From NCBI GenBank assembly GCA_002297545.1, contig DBLZ01000005.1:1-26925 (forward strand): DNA of 26,925 nucleotides. The letters are read 5' to 3'. Made by a program: the position numbers and the translations under genes. Source of the stretch: Prevotellaceae bacterium UBA711. GTDB lineage: Bacteria > Bacteroidota > Bacteroidia > Bacteroidales > Bacteroidaceae. Positions 1-7,493 of the stretch are shown here, in pieces; position 1 is the first letter of the stretch, and each line of letters begins with the position of its first letter. Below the pieces are notes generated by a model. That model was not told the DNA's origin and did no database searches. It saw only the letters and a list, made by a program, of their open reading frames with translations.

Positions 1-86
1 GGGAAAATCCGCTGACCCCTGTTTCCATGGAGGTGGTGGCATGCTCTCGTGTGGATACTCCGTGGCCGCCGTGGGCCTAACCTTGC

Positions 87-122
87 AAGAACGGGTTTAT
101 GCGCTTCCATAAACCCGTTCTT
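87..122. repeat. perfect 14-bp inverted repeat (stem-loop)
   Basis: The arms aagaacgggtttat (87-100) and ataaacccgttctt (109-122) are exact reverse complements around an 8-nt loop. Neither strand has a good U-tract after the stem, so it is not a textbook intrinsic terminator. The right arm is partly echoed just downstream (tttccataaaccggtttgtt, from about 126), so this may be a small intergenic repeat. Confidence 0.7.
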
Positions 123-343
123 ACGTTTCCATAAACCGGTTTGTTCGGGCATATAAATGTGAATATGTAGCCCCGTTGCCGTGGCACTGCGGTGGAGCGT
201 CCTCGGGAATGGGGGCGATATGGCGGTGCGTCGTAGGCAGAAGATACGGCTCTTTGTTGCCGTGTCGTTGCAGTAGTTTGGCTTTGAGCACAAAGGGATG
301 AAGAAAAGTCGTCACTTATGCCATGTGTTTGGCAAAAAAAGCG

Positions 344-351
344 TACCTTTG
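344..351 (+). promoter_or_regulatory. Bacteroidetes -7 promoter element upstream of purH
   Basis: TACCTTTG matches the Bacteroidetes -7 consensus TAnnTTTG exactly and lies about 106 nt before the purH-like start. There is no clear TTG at the expected -33 spacing, so the call rests on the -7 box alone. If it is real, it would start the purH-mre-rodA transcript near 358-360. Confidence 0.5.
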
Positions 352-457
352 TGCACCTATATTATATAAGGTGTGATCCTGCCGTGAAACGGGGTGCGGC
401 ATAGCCGGCCAAGGGGTCTGCCACGTAACGTATAATCCAACAAAACGATACAGAAAC

Positions 458-1051
458 ATGTCACAGACAAAGAAAATCAAGCGCGCTTTGGTCAGCGTCT
501 TCCACAAGGACGGCCTGGACGAGATTCTGCGCACGCTGCACGCCCAGGGTGTGGAACTGCTGAGTACCGGCGGCACACAGGCTTTCATCGAGAGCCTGGG
601 CATACCTTGTGTCAAGGTAGAGGACGTAACCACTTACCCCAGCATCCTCGGTGGTCGTGTGAAGACATTGCACCCCAAGGTATTCGGCGGCATACTGGGC
701 CGTCGCGACCTGGAGAGTGACCGCGAACAGATGGCGCACTACGAGATACCCGAGATAGACCTGGTCATCGTGGATCTTTATCCCTTCGAGCAGACCGTGG
801 CCAGCGGTGCCGGCGAGGCAGACATCATAGAGAAGATAGACATAGGCGGCATCAGCCTGATACGTGCCGGCGCGAAGAATTTCAACGATGTCATCATAGT
901 TCCCAGCAAAGCCGAGTATGAGCCCCTGCTGAAGCTCCTGCAGGCCAAGGGCGGAGAAAGCGACATAGAGGACCGCAAGTGGTTTGCCGCACAGGCATTC
1001 GGCGTGAGCAGCCACTACGATACCGCCATACATGAGTATTTCACCAAGTAG
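458..1051 (+). CDS. purH: IMP cyclohydrolase domain protein (short PurH, no AICAR transformylase half)
   Basis: This 197-residue protein matches the N-terminal MGS-like/IMP cyclohydrolase half of bifunctional PurH, which closes the ring of FAICAR to make IMP, the last step of de novo purine synthesis. Visible motifs are SVFHK (13-17), STGGT (36-40), GRVKTLHPKVFGGIL (66-80), DLYPF (106-110) and IRAGAKN (135-141). It stops after SSHYDTAIHEYF, the point where usual PurH proteins of about 500 residues continue into the AICAR transformylase domain. Only 33 nt separate the stop from mreB, and they hold no remnant of that domain. This is therefore a clean domain split rather than a recent frameshift. 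The formyltransfer step must be encoded elsewhere. Start ATG 458 gives the standard N-terminus. It heads the mre cluster and is probably co-transcribed with it. Confidence 0.9.
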   Translation: MSQTKKIKRALVSVFHKDGLDEILRTLHAQGVELLSTGGTQAFIESLGIPCVKVEDVTTYPSILGGRVKTLHPKVFGGILGRRDLESDREQMAHYEIPEIDLVIVDLYPFEQTVASGAGEADIIEKIDIGGISLIRAGAKNFNDVIIVPSKAEYEPLLKLLQAKGGESDIEDRKWFAAQAFGVSSHYDTAIHEYFTK

Positions 1052-1084
1052 TGTCTTCCGTTTCTTTCAATAACATACAAGCAA

Positions 1085-2104
1085 ATGGGATTCTTTAGCT
1101 TTACCCGTGAGATTGCCATGGACCTGGGCACAGCCAACACCATTATCATCAGCGATGGCAAGGTGTTGGTGGACGAGCCAAGCGTGGTGGCTCTGGATCG
1201 GCGCACGGAGAAGATGATAGCCGTGGGCGGACGAGCCAAGATGATGTACGAGAAGACAAACCCCGACATACGTACGATACGCCCCCTGCGCGACGGAGTG
1301 ATAGCCGACTTCAATGCCTGCGAGCAGATGATGCGCGGTCTGATAAAGAAGGTGCATTCGGGGCGTCAGCTCTTCACGCCCTCGCTGAAGATGGTGATAG
1401 GCGTGCCAAGCGGCAGTACCGAGGTGGAACTGCGTGCCGTGCGCGACAGTGCCGAGCATGCCGGCGGTCGTGAGGTGTACCTTATTTATGAGCCCATGGC
1501 TGCGGCCATAGGCATAGGTCTGGATGTTCTGGCTCCCGAGGGCAATATGATCGTCGATATAGGCGGTGGCAGCACCGAGATCGCCGTAATCAGCCTGGGT
1601 GGCATCGTGGCCGACAAGAGCCTGCGTGTGGCAGGTGACGAGCTGACGGCCGATATTCAGGAATATATGTCGCGCCAGCACAACGTGAAGGTCAGCGAGC
1701 GTATGGCCGAGCGTATAAAGATAAACGTGGGCGCAGCCCTCACCGACCTGGGCGACGAAGCTCCCGAGGACTATGTGGTACACGGTCCCAACCGTATCAC
1801 GGCCCTGCCCATGGAGGTATCCGTCTGCTATCAGGAGATAGCACGCTGTCTGGAGAAGACCGTGGCCAAGATAGAGACCGCCATATTGCAGGCCCTGGAG
1901 GAGACGCCTCCCGAACTATATGCCGACATAGTGCACAACGGCATATACCTGGCCGGCGGTGGTGCCATGCTCAAGGGCCTGGCACGACGTCTGACCGACA
2001 AGATAAATATTCCGTTCCACGTGGCCGACGACCCGCTGCATTGCGTGGCCAAGGGTACAGGCGTGGCCCTGAAGCACTTGCAGGAGTTCTCATTCTTGAT
2101 GTAA
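1085..2104 (+). CDS. mreB: rod shape-determining protein MreB
   Basis: Bacterial actin homologue of 339 residues, the usual MreB length. It forms membrane-bound filaments on the cytoplasmic face that orient side-wall synthesis. The N-terminal nucleotide-binding segment DLGTANTII is at about 13-21. The second phosphate-binding segment, VDIGGGSTEIAVISLGG, starts at about 157. The adenine-binding segment LAGGGAMLKGL starts at about 289. The N-terminus MGFFSFTREIAMDLG is typical of Bacteroidetes MreB. It begins 33 nt after the purH-like stop and lies 61 nt before mreC, within one transcription unit. Family assignment is secure. Confidence 0.97.
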   Translation: MGFFSFTREIAMDLGTANTIIISDGKVLVDEPSVVALDRRTEKMIAVGGRAKMMYEKTNPDIRTIRPLRDGVIADFNACEQMMRGLIKKVHSGRQLFTPSLKMVIGVPSGSTEVELRAVRDSAEHAGGREVYLIYEPMAAAIGIGLDVLAPEGNMIVDIGGGSTEIAVISLGGIVADKSLRVAGDELTADIQEYMSRQHNVKVSERMAERIKINVGAALTDLGDEAPEDYVVHGPNRITALPMEVSVCYQEIARCLEKTVAKIETAILQALEETPPELYADIVHNGIYLAGGGAMLKGLARRLTDKINIPFHVADDPLHCVAKGTGVALKHLQEFSFLM

Positions 2105-2165
2105 TCACACAGACACATGGCCTCATCCGTCCCTCTGCCGTGGGGCGGGTGAGGTTTGGCTACGT

Positions 2166-3011
2166 ATGCACGGTTTCTTGGACTGGCTTTCGCGCTACTC
2201 GCATTGCCTGGTGCTGCTCCTGCTGGAGGGCATCAGCATGTTCCTGTTGGTGTCGTTCAACCGATACCAAGGCTGCGTGTGGTTCACCGGAGCCAACTAT
2301 GTCGTGGGCAGGGTGGAGGAATGGCACCATGCCATGGTGTCGTATCTCGACCTGGGCGAGCGCAATCGCGAGCTGACGGAGCGCAACATACAGTTGGAGC
2401 GCGAGTTGGAGGAACTTCGTACCGAGGTGGCCGAGCTGACGCATGACAGCTCTTATACCGAGCGCGCTGTGGCAAGGCACCTGCAGAACATACCACTGTT
2501 GCCTGCCCGCGTCATCTCCAACAGCATACGTATGCACGACAACTACATGACCATAGACCGTGGACTGCGCGACGGTGTGCGGCCCCAAATGGGAGTGGTG
2601 TGCGGAACCGGCGTCGTTGGCATCGTGTCGCACGTTACGGACCGATATGCCGTGGTCATGTCCATCCTCAACAGCAAGTCGGGTATCTCCTGCCGCATAC
2701 GTGGAAACAATTACTTCGGCTATCTGCATTGGCAGGGCGGCAACGTTCTGACGGCTCAGCTGGACGACGTACCGCGACATGCTCCGTGCAAGGTGGGCGA
2801 TGCCGTGGAGACCAGCGGATTCAGCAACGTCTTCCCTCCCGGTATCTTTGTGGGCCGCGTGATGCAGATCAGGGACAGTAAGGACGGTCTCAGTTACCAG
2901 CTGATAGTGCAATTGTCTTCCGACTTGGCCAATCTGCGCGATGTGGCGGTCATACTCCATGAACAGGAGGCACAGACCATACCTGAAGCCGCAGCCGGCA
3001 ACGGGCACTGA
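2166..3011 (+). CDS. mreC: rod shape-determining protein MreC
   Basis: A 281-residue bitopic membrane protein of the elongasome. It has one N-terminal transmembrane helix (about 12-31), a charged coiled coil rich in Glu/Arg/Leu (about 62-100) and a periplasmic beta-rich MreC domain. The domain includes the typical phrases VISNSIRMHDNYMTIDRG and GVVCGTGVVGIV. MreC binds PBP2 and activates the PBP2-RodA pair. The position between mreB and mreD supports the call. The ATG at 2166 places the membrane helix correctly near the N-terminus. Confidence 0.93.
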   Translation: MHGFLDWLSRYSHCLVLLLLEGISMFLLVSFNRYQGCVWFTGANYVVGRVEEWHHAMVSYLDLGERNRELTERNIQLERELEELRTEVAELTHDSSYTERAVARHLQNIPLLPARVISNSIRMHDNYMTIDRGLRDGVRPQMGVVCGTGVVGIVSHVTDRYAVVMSILNSKSGISCRIRGNNYFGYLHWQGGNVLTAQLDDVPRHAPCKVGDAVETSGFSNVFPPGIFVGRVMQIRDSKDGLSYQLIVQLSSDLANLRDVAVILHEQEAQTIPEAAAGNGH

Positions 3012-3083
3012 CGTGGGCTTGGCCTTTGTGGCTCGGGAAACGTTGCCTGGCATAGGCCGGGTGTATCCGTTATTCGATACTTT

Positions 3084-3593
3084 ATGATACAGACACTACT
3101 TCATAGGCTGGGCACCATGTTGCTGGTCATATTCCTGCAGGTGTTCCTGTTCAACCACATAAATCTGTGGGGTTATGCCGTGCCGCTGCTGGGCGTCATG
3201 GTCTTGTTCCGTCTCCCTCTCAATGTCGGGTGCATAGGCAGCATGTGCGTGGCCTTTGCCACTGGTGTGGTGCTGGATGCTTTCAGCAATACGCCAGGCG
3301 TGGCAGCCGGAGCCATGACGGCGACGGCTTTTGTCCAGTACTACATGCTCCGTGCCATGGTGCCCAAGGACGCTGTGGAGGATGCCGTGCCGGACAGGCA
3401 TCTGCTGGGGTACTACAAATACTTCTGGTACATGGCCATCCTGATGGCGGTGCATCATCTGCTCTACTTCGTGCTGGAGGCGTTCTCGTTCTTCAATCTG
3501 GCCGATCTTGCCTTGCGCTTTGCCGGCAGCTATGTCCTGTCCCTGTTACTGGCGTGGGCCTTGGAGATGCTTCGCCCGGCCAAGGCCCAGTAA
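3084..3593 (+). CDS. mreD: rod shape-determining protein MreD
   Basis: A 169-residue, strongly hydrophobic protein with about five predicted membrane segments, the size and profile expected of MreD. MreD sequences are poorly conserved, so the call leans on position between mreC and mrdA and on the hydropathy pattern. It is an inner-membrane partner of MreC that modulates PBP2-RodA activity. The gene ends 13 nt before the chosen mrdA start, consistent with a shared operon. The start MIQTLLHRLGTML runs straight into the first membrane helix. Confidence 0.88.
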   Translation: MIQTLLHRLGTMLLVIFLQVFLFNHINLWGYAVPLLGVMVLFRLPLNVGCIGSMCVAFATGVVLDAFSNTPGVAAGAMTATAFVQYYMLRAMVPKDAVEDAVPDRHLLGYYKYFWYMAILMAVHHLLYFVLEAFSFFNLADLALRFAGSYVLSLLLAWALEMLRPAKAQ

Positions 3594-3606
3594 AACGCAA
3601 GCGCCT

Positions 3607-5466
3607 ATGGAAAAGAAATACGAACTGGGAAAGCGCAAGTACGTCCTTGCCGGCATCGCTTGCATCATCATATTCGCCTACATCCTGCGTCTGTTCTCGT
3701 TGCAGCTGCTCAGCGAGGACTTCAAGAGGAACGCCGACAGCAACGCCTTTCTCCGTCGCATGCTCTTTCCGGCCCGTGGTACCGTGAAGGACAGAAACGG
3801 AAAACTGCTCGTCTACAATCAGCCCGCCTACGACATAATGGTGGTGATGAGGGAGCAGGAGGGCGTGGACACCATGGACGTGTGCAATGCCCTGGGCATC
3901 ACGCGGGATTGGTATGAACGACGCATGAACGAGATTCGCGATCCGCGTCGTAATCCCGGCTACAGCCGATACACGCAGCAACTGTTCATGGGGCAGTTGT
4001 CCGCAGAGGAGTTCAGCACATTCAACGAGAAGTTGTTCTGCTTCCCGGGCTTCTATGTACAGAGACGTAGCATCCGCCAGTATACATATCCGTATGCCGC
4101 GCATGTCCTTGGCGACGTGGGCGAAGTGGGCCCAAAGGATATAGAGGCCGATGATTACTACAGCAGCGGTGACTACATAGGCAAGCTTGGCATAGAGCGG
4201 CAGTACGAACGGCAGCTTCGTGGCGAAAAGGGTGTGGAGATACTCCTGCGCGACTCCCGCGGCCGCATCAAGGGGCGGTATCAGGACGGTAAGTTCGACA
4301 GCGCCCCAATTCCGGGCAAGAATCTGGTCCTGTCTCTGGATGTGGAGCTGCAGGCCCTGGGAGAAAGGCTGATGAAGGGCAAGAAGGGCGGTATAGTGGC
4401 CATAGAGCCTGCCACGGGAGAGATACTGTGCATGGTCAGCAGCCCCACCTACGATCCGCGTACCATGGTGGGACGTCAGCGCGGTGCCAACAACAACCGT
4501 CTGTCCCGCAGTCCGCATAAGCCCTTGCTCAATCGTGCCATCATGGGACAGTATCCTCCGGGCTCCACGTTCAAGACCACCCAGGCCCTCACCTTCCTGC
4601 AGGAGGGCATCATCACCCCAAGCACGCCGTATCCGTGCAACGGTGGCTTCCACTTCAAGGGCTTCAAGCTGGGATGCCATGCCCATCCCTCCCCGTTGCC
4701 GTTGATACCTTCCCTGGCAACTTCGTGCAACGGTTACTATTGCTGGGGACTGTACCACATGTTCTCCAACCGTCAGAAGTACGCTTCGGTGCAGGATGCC
4801 ATGACGCGCTGGAAGGATTACATGGTGTCCATGGGTTTCGGTTATCGCCTGGGTGTGGATTTGCCGGGCGAGAAACGTGGCCTGATACCGAATGCCGCCT
4901 TCTATGATCGTGCGTATCGTGGCTCGTGGAACGCCGTTACGGTAATCTCCATAGCCATAGGCCAGGGCGAGGTGACGGCCACTCCGTTGCAGATAGCCAA
5001 CCTGGGGGCCACCATCGCCAACCGCGGATGGTTCATCACGCCGCACGTGGTGAAGGATATACAGGACGAGGAACTGGACACGCTCTATACCAAGCGCCGC
5101 TATACCATGGCTTCGCCAAAGCAATACCAATATGTGGTGCAGGGTATGCGCCAGGCCGTGCTGGCCGGTACGTGCCGCAAGGCCAACCTGCCCGACATAG
5201 CTGTCTGCGGCAAGACCGGCACGGCACAGAATCCTCATGGTCTGGACCATTCCGCCTTCATGGGCTTTGCCCCCATGGATAATCCCCGGATAGCAATCTG
5301 CGTGTATGTGGAGAACGGCATCTGGGGTGCCACCTATGGCGTGCCCATCGGAGCGCTTATGATAGAGCAGTATCTCACGGGAGGCCTGTCGCCGGAGAGC
5401 GAGGAGAATGCCAAGTTATACGAAGACAAACACATAATCACCATAGACGATGCCCTCATCAGATAA
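3607..5466 (+). CDS. mrdA: penicillin-binding protein 2 (elongasome transpeptidase)
   Basis: A class B PBP that cross-links peptidoglycan during elongation. I chose ATG 3607 (619 residues). The longer frame would begin inside mreD, while this start places the membrane helix at about 12-31 directly behind a basic tail. The pedestal/dimerisation region follows, then the transpeptidase domain with all three catalytic motifs: STFK with nucleophile Ser320 and Lys323, SCN (373-375) and KTG (536-538). The sequences LDVELQALGERLMKGKKGG and AIEPATGEILCMVSSPTYDP are characteristic of the family. Its last 17 nt overlap the rodA start, implying translational coupling with its glycosyltransferase partner. 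Confidence 0.95.
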   Translation: MEKKYELGKRKYVLAGIACIIIFAYILRLFSLQLLSEDFKRNADSNAFLRRMLFPARGTVKDRNGKLLVYNQPAYDIMVVMREQEGVDTMDVCNALGITRDWYERRMNEIRDPRRNPGYSRYTQQLFMGQLSAEEFSTFNEKLFCFPGFYVQRRSIRQYTYPYAAHVLGDVGEVGPKDIEADDYYSSGDYIGKLGIERQYERQLRGEKGVEILLRDSRGRIKGRYQDGKFDSAPIPGKNLVLSLDVELQALGERLMKGKKGGIVAIEPATGEILCMVSSPTYDPRTMVGRQRGANNNRLSRSPHKPLLNRAIMGQYPPGSTFKTTQALTFLQEGIITPSTPYPCNGGFHFKGFKLGCHAHPSPLPLIPSLATSCNGYYCWGLYHMFSNRQKYASVQDAMTRWKDYMVSMGFGYRLGVDLPGEKRGLIPNAAFYDRAYRGSWNAVTVISIAIGQGEVTATPLQIANLGATIANRGWFITPHVVKDIQDEELDTLYTKRRYTMASPKQYQYVVQGMRQAVLAGTCRKANLPDIAVCGKTGTAQNPHGLDHSAFMGFAPMDNPRIAICVYVENGIWGATYGVPIGALMIEQYLTGGLSPESEENAKLYEDKHIITIDDALIR

Positions 5467-6934
5467 GAGAGAAAAGGAACAGAGCATATTGCACAACCTC
5501 GATTGGTTCACGATATTCATCTTTGTGGTCCTTGTGGCCATGGGATGGATGAGCGTGTGCGGAGCCAGCTACGACTTTGACGAAGGTACCTCGTTGCTGG
5601 ACTTTTCGGCTCGTAGCGGCATGCAGGTGGTGTGGATACTCTCGGCCATGGTGTTGGGAGCCATCATATTGTGCGTGGACGATCGTCTGATGGAAAGTAT
5701 GTCATACATCCTGTACATCGGCTTCATGATATTGCTGTTTGCCACTCCCATGCTGGCCACCAAGGCCATCAAGGGCAGCCTGTCGTGGATAAAGATCGGC
5801 AGCTTCAGCGTGCAGCCGGCGGAATTCGCCAAGTTTGCCACTGCGCTGTGCCTGGCCAAGGTGATAAGTGCCTTCAGCTTAGACCTGTCGCGATGGGTCC
5901 ACCTCCTCATAAGCGGCCTCCTGGTGCTTCTGCCGATGGTGTTGATCATCATGCAGAGGGAAACGGGTTCCGCCCTGGTCTATCTGGCCTTCTTCCTGAT
6001 GTTTTACCGCGAGGGCATGATTGGCAGCATACTGTTTGCCGCGGCGGCGTTTGTGTTTTACTTTGTGGTTGGCATACGCTATGCCGAGGAACCGATGTGG
6101 GAGTTGTCGCAGGTGAGCATGGGTGAGTTCCTTGTATTGACAGGCATACACCTGTTCGCCGTGGGGCTGATGTGGGTGTACACATCTTTGCGCAAGCCGT
6201 TCCTGCAAGTGTTGCTTCTGGGCACCACGGCCTACATGCTGGCGTTGCTGTATGCCAAGTACCTCATACCGTTCAATGTCTGCTGGGTGCAATGGGCCGT
6301 GCTGGCCGCCATGGTGGGATACTTGCTCTACCTGGCTGTGCGCGAACAGCTGTGGTCCTATGCCCTGATAGCCCTGTTCGCCATAGGTAGTATCGGCTTT
6401 TTCTATTCGGTCAATTATGTGCTGGATGATGTTCTGGAGCCTCATCAGCAGACTCGCATCCGCGTACTTCTGGGTTTGGAAGACGACCCGAAGGGGGCCG
6501 GATACAACGTAATTCAGGCCAAGATAGCCATAGGGTCCGGCGGACTGCATGGCAAGGGCTTCCTCAACGGCACGCAGACCAAGTTGAAATACGTCCCCGA
6601 GCAGGATACGGATTTTATATTCTGCACCGTGGGCGAGGAGCAGGGCTTCGTGGGCAGTACCTTGGTGCTGTTGCTCTTCCTCATCCTCATCCTTAGGCTG
6701 ATACACTTGGCCGAGCGGCAACCGTTGCGTTTCGGGCGCATATTCGGCTACAGTGTCATGAGCATCTTCCTCTTCCATGTCTTCATCAATGTGGGCATGG
6801 TGCTTGGCCTTACTCCCGTCATAGGTATCCCTCTGCCGTTCTTCAGCTACGGCGGCTCTTCGCTTTGGGGCTTTACCATCCTCCTGTTTACCTTCCTTCG
6901 TATAGACGCGGCGCGTAACCGCATGATGCACTAA
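5450..6934 (+). CDS. rodA: RodA, SEDS peptidoglycan glycosyltransferase
   Basis: A 494-residue polytopic SEDS protein that polymerises lipid II into glycan strands together with PBP2. Conserved segments include SWIKIGSFSVQPAEFAK, RETGSALVYLAFF, YVPEQDTDFIFCTVGEEQGF and the C-terminal GIPLPFFSYGGSS. The EQDTDFIF segment is where SEDS proteins carry the functionally essential aspartate. It is longer than proteobacterial RodA (about 370), mainly through extra hydrophobic segments in the middle (about 200-310), a feature I associate with Bacteroidetes RodA. The start overlaps mrdA by 17 nt. It is the last gene of the cluster and converges on gldH. Confidence 0.94.
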   Translation: MPSSDKREKEQSILHNLDWFTIFIFVVLVAMGWMSVCGASYDFDEGTSLLDFSARSGMQVVWILSAMVLGAIILCVDDRLMESMSYILYIGFMILLFATPMLATKAIKGSLSWIKIGSFSVQPAEFAKFATALCLAKVISAFSLDLSRWVHLLISGLLVLLPMVLIIMQRETGSALVYLAFFLMFYREGMIGSILFAAAAFVFYFVVGIRYAEEPMWELSQVSMGEFLVLTGIHLFAVGLMWVYTSLRKPFLQVLLLGTTAYMLALLYAKYLIPFNVCWVQWAVLAAMVGYLLYLAVREQLWSYALIALFAIGSIGFFYSVNYVLDDVLEPHQQTRIRVLLGLEDDPKGAGYNVIQAKIAIGSGGLHGKGFLNGTQTKLKYVPEQDTDFIFCTVGEEQGFVGSTLVLLLFLILILRLIHLAERQPLRFGRIFGYSVMSIFLFHVFINVGMVLGLTPVIGIPLPFFSYGGSSLWGFTILLFTFLRIDAARNRMMH

Positions 6935-7007
6935 TGGGCACATGTCTGCTGATGTGCTCCGGTTTCGCGTGCGCGCGTTATATTATAATATGGTATAGGG
7001 GAGGAGG

Positions 7008-7028
7008 CTCTGCAAGGTATGGGCAGAG
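7008..7028. terminator. possible stem-loop between convergent rodA and gldH
   Basis: CTCTGC (7008-7013) and GCAGAG (7023-7028) form a 6-bp stem in the 97-nt convergent gap. A second small pairing, GCACAT (6938-6943) with ATGTGC (6952-6957), lies just after the rodA stop. Neither has a strong U-tract. The placement fits transcription termination, but this is weak evidence. Confidence 0.3.
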
Positions 7029-7031
7029 GCT

Positions 7032-7493
7032 CTACCGGCGTGCTTTCACCTTGATGCCGAGGTCCATGATGCCGGAAAGTGTGCCGCGTGCCATGATGTG
7101 GAATAGCTGCACACGTGCCTGCTGTCCCTGTGACAGATGAAAGTCCGGGGCAGGTTGTGCGAAACTTTGCACCGTCACTCCACTGCCGCCAAGGTTCTGT
7201 CCATCGTCACTTGTCTGCAGGAATATGGTGTCGCGGTATGTGCCGTCGGGGTGGGAGAGCAATATCTGACGTACCACACACAGACAACGGTATGGGAATG
7301 CCGGCGTGGTGCGCAGTTCTATGTCCATGGAGTATGTGCCTTCGGCGGGGGCGGCAGGAAGGTCAAAGGAAATGGTGTCGTTGTCGTGCCAACCGTTGGC
7401 ATTGACATGGGCATAGCGGTGCCAAAGCGTGTCGCCCGTGCAGCTACTCGCCAGCAGTGCCGGCAGCAGGAGCATCGTGCTGAGACGCATCAT
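7032..7493 (-). CDS. gldH: GldH-like lipoprotein
   Basis: A 153-residue exported protein with a lipoprotein signal peptide (MLLLPALLASSC, probable lipidated Cys18). The mature part has the GldH pattern: W-H-x-Y near the N-terminus, FDLP, a central RCLCVVRQ stretch and a C-terminal segment with GIMDLGIKV. GldH was named for gliding motility and belongs to the Gld set linked to type IX secretion. Homologues also occur widely in non-gliding Bacteroidales, so gliding should not be inferred. It is the last gene of the metF-holB-ricT-gldH unit and its start lies inside the end of the ricT-like gene. I prefer ATG 7493. The ATG at 7511 is an alternative, and a longer frame to 7559 adds only an Arg-rich run that is the shadow of the upstream Lys codons. 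Confidence 0.8.
   Translation of the reverse strand: MMRLSTMLLLPALLASSCTGDTLWHRYAHVNANGWHDNDTISFDLPAAPAEGTYSMDIELRTTPAFPYRCLCVVRQILLSHPDGTYRDTIFLQTSDDGQNLGGSGVTVQSFAQPAPDFHLSQGQQARVQLFHIMARGTLSGIMDLGIKVKARR

Larger units (their letters stand above)
1..457. other. non-coding region upstream of purH
   Basis: I see no convincing gene in this stretch. It holds a perfect stem-loop (87-122), a small palindrome aaaccggttt (133-142) and a promoter -7 element (344-351) that probably serves the purH-like gene. The open frames crossing it have no recognisable domain or plausible start context. The left part could be the 3' flank of a gene lying outside the window. Confidence 0.6.

Noticed and set aside
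121..315. 64-codon minus-strand open frame upstream of purH
   Set aside because: There is no domain, no promoter or start context, and it begins within a stem-loop region. It is probably chance.
3508..3606. 33-codon N-terminal extension of PBP2 inside mreD
   Set aside because: The extension is Cys/Pro/Arg-rich and overlaps mreD. Starting at 3607 gives a standard membrane anchor.
3493..5250. 585-codon open frame antisense to mreD/mrdA
   Set aside because: It is a shadow of the GC-rich mrdA codons. It has low-complexity His/Gln-rich composition, no domain, and the opposite strand encodes a full PBP2 with all catalytic motifs.
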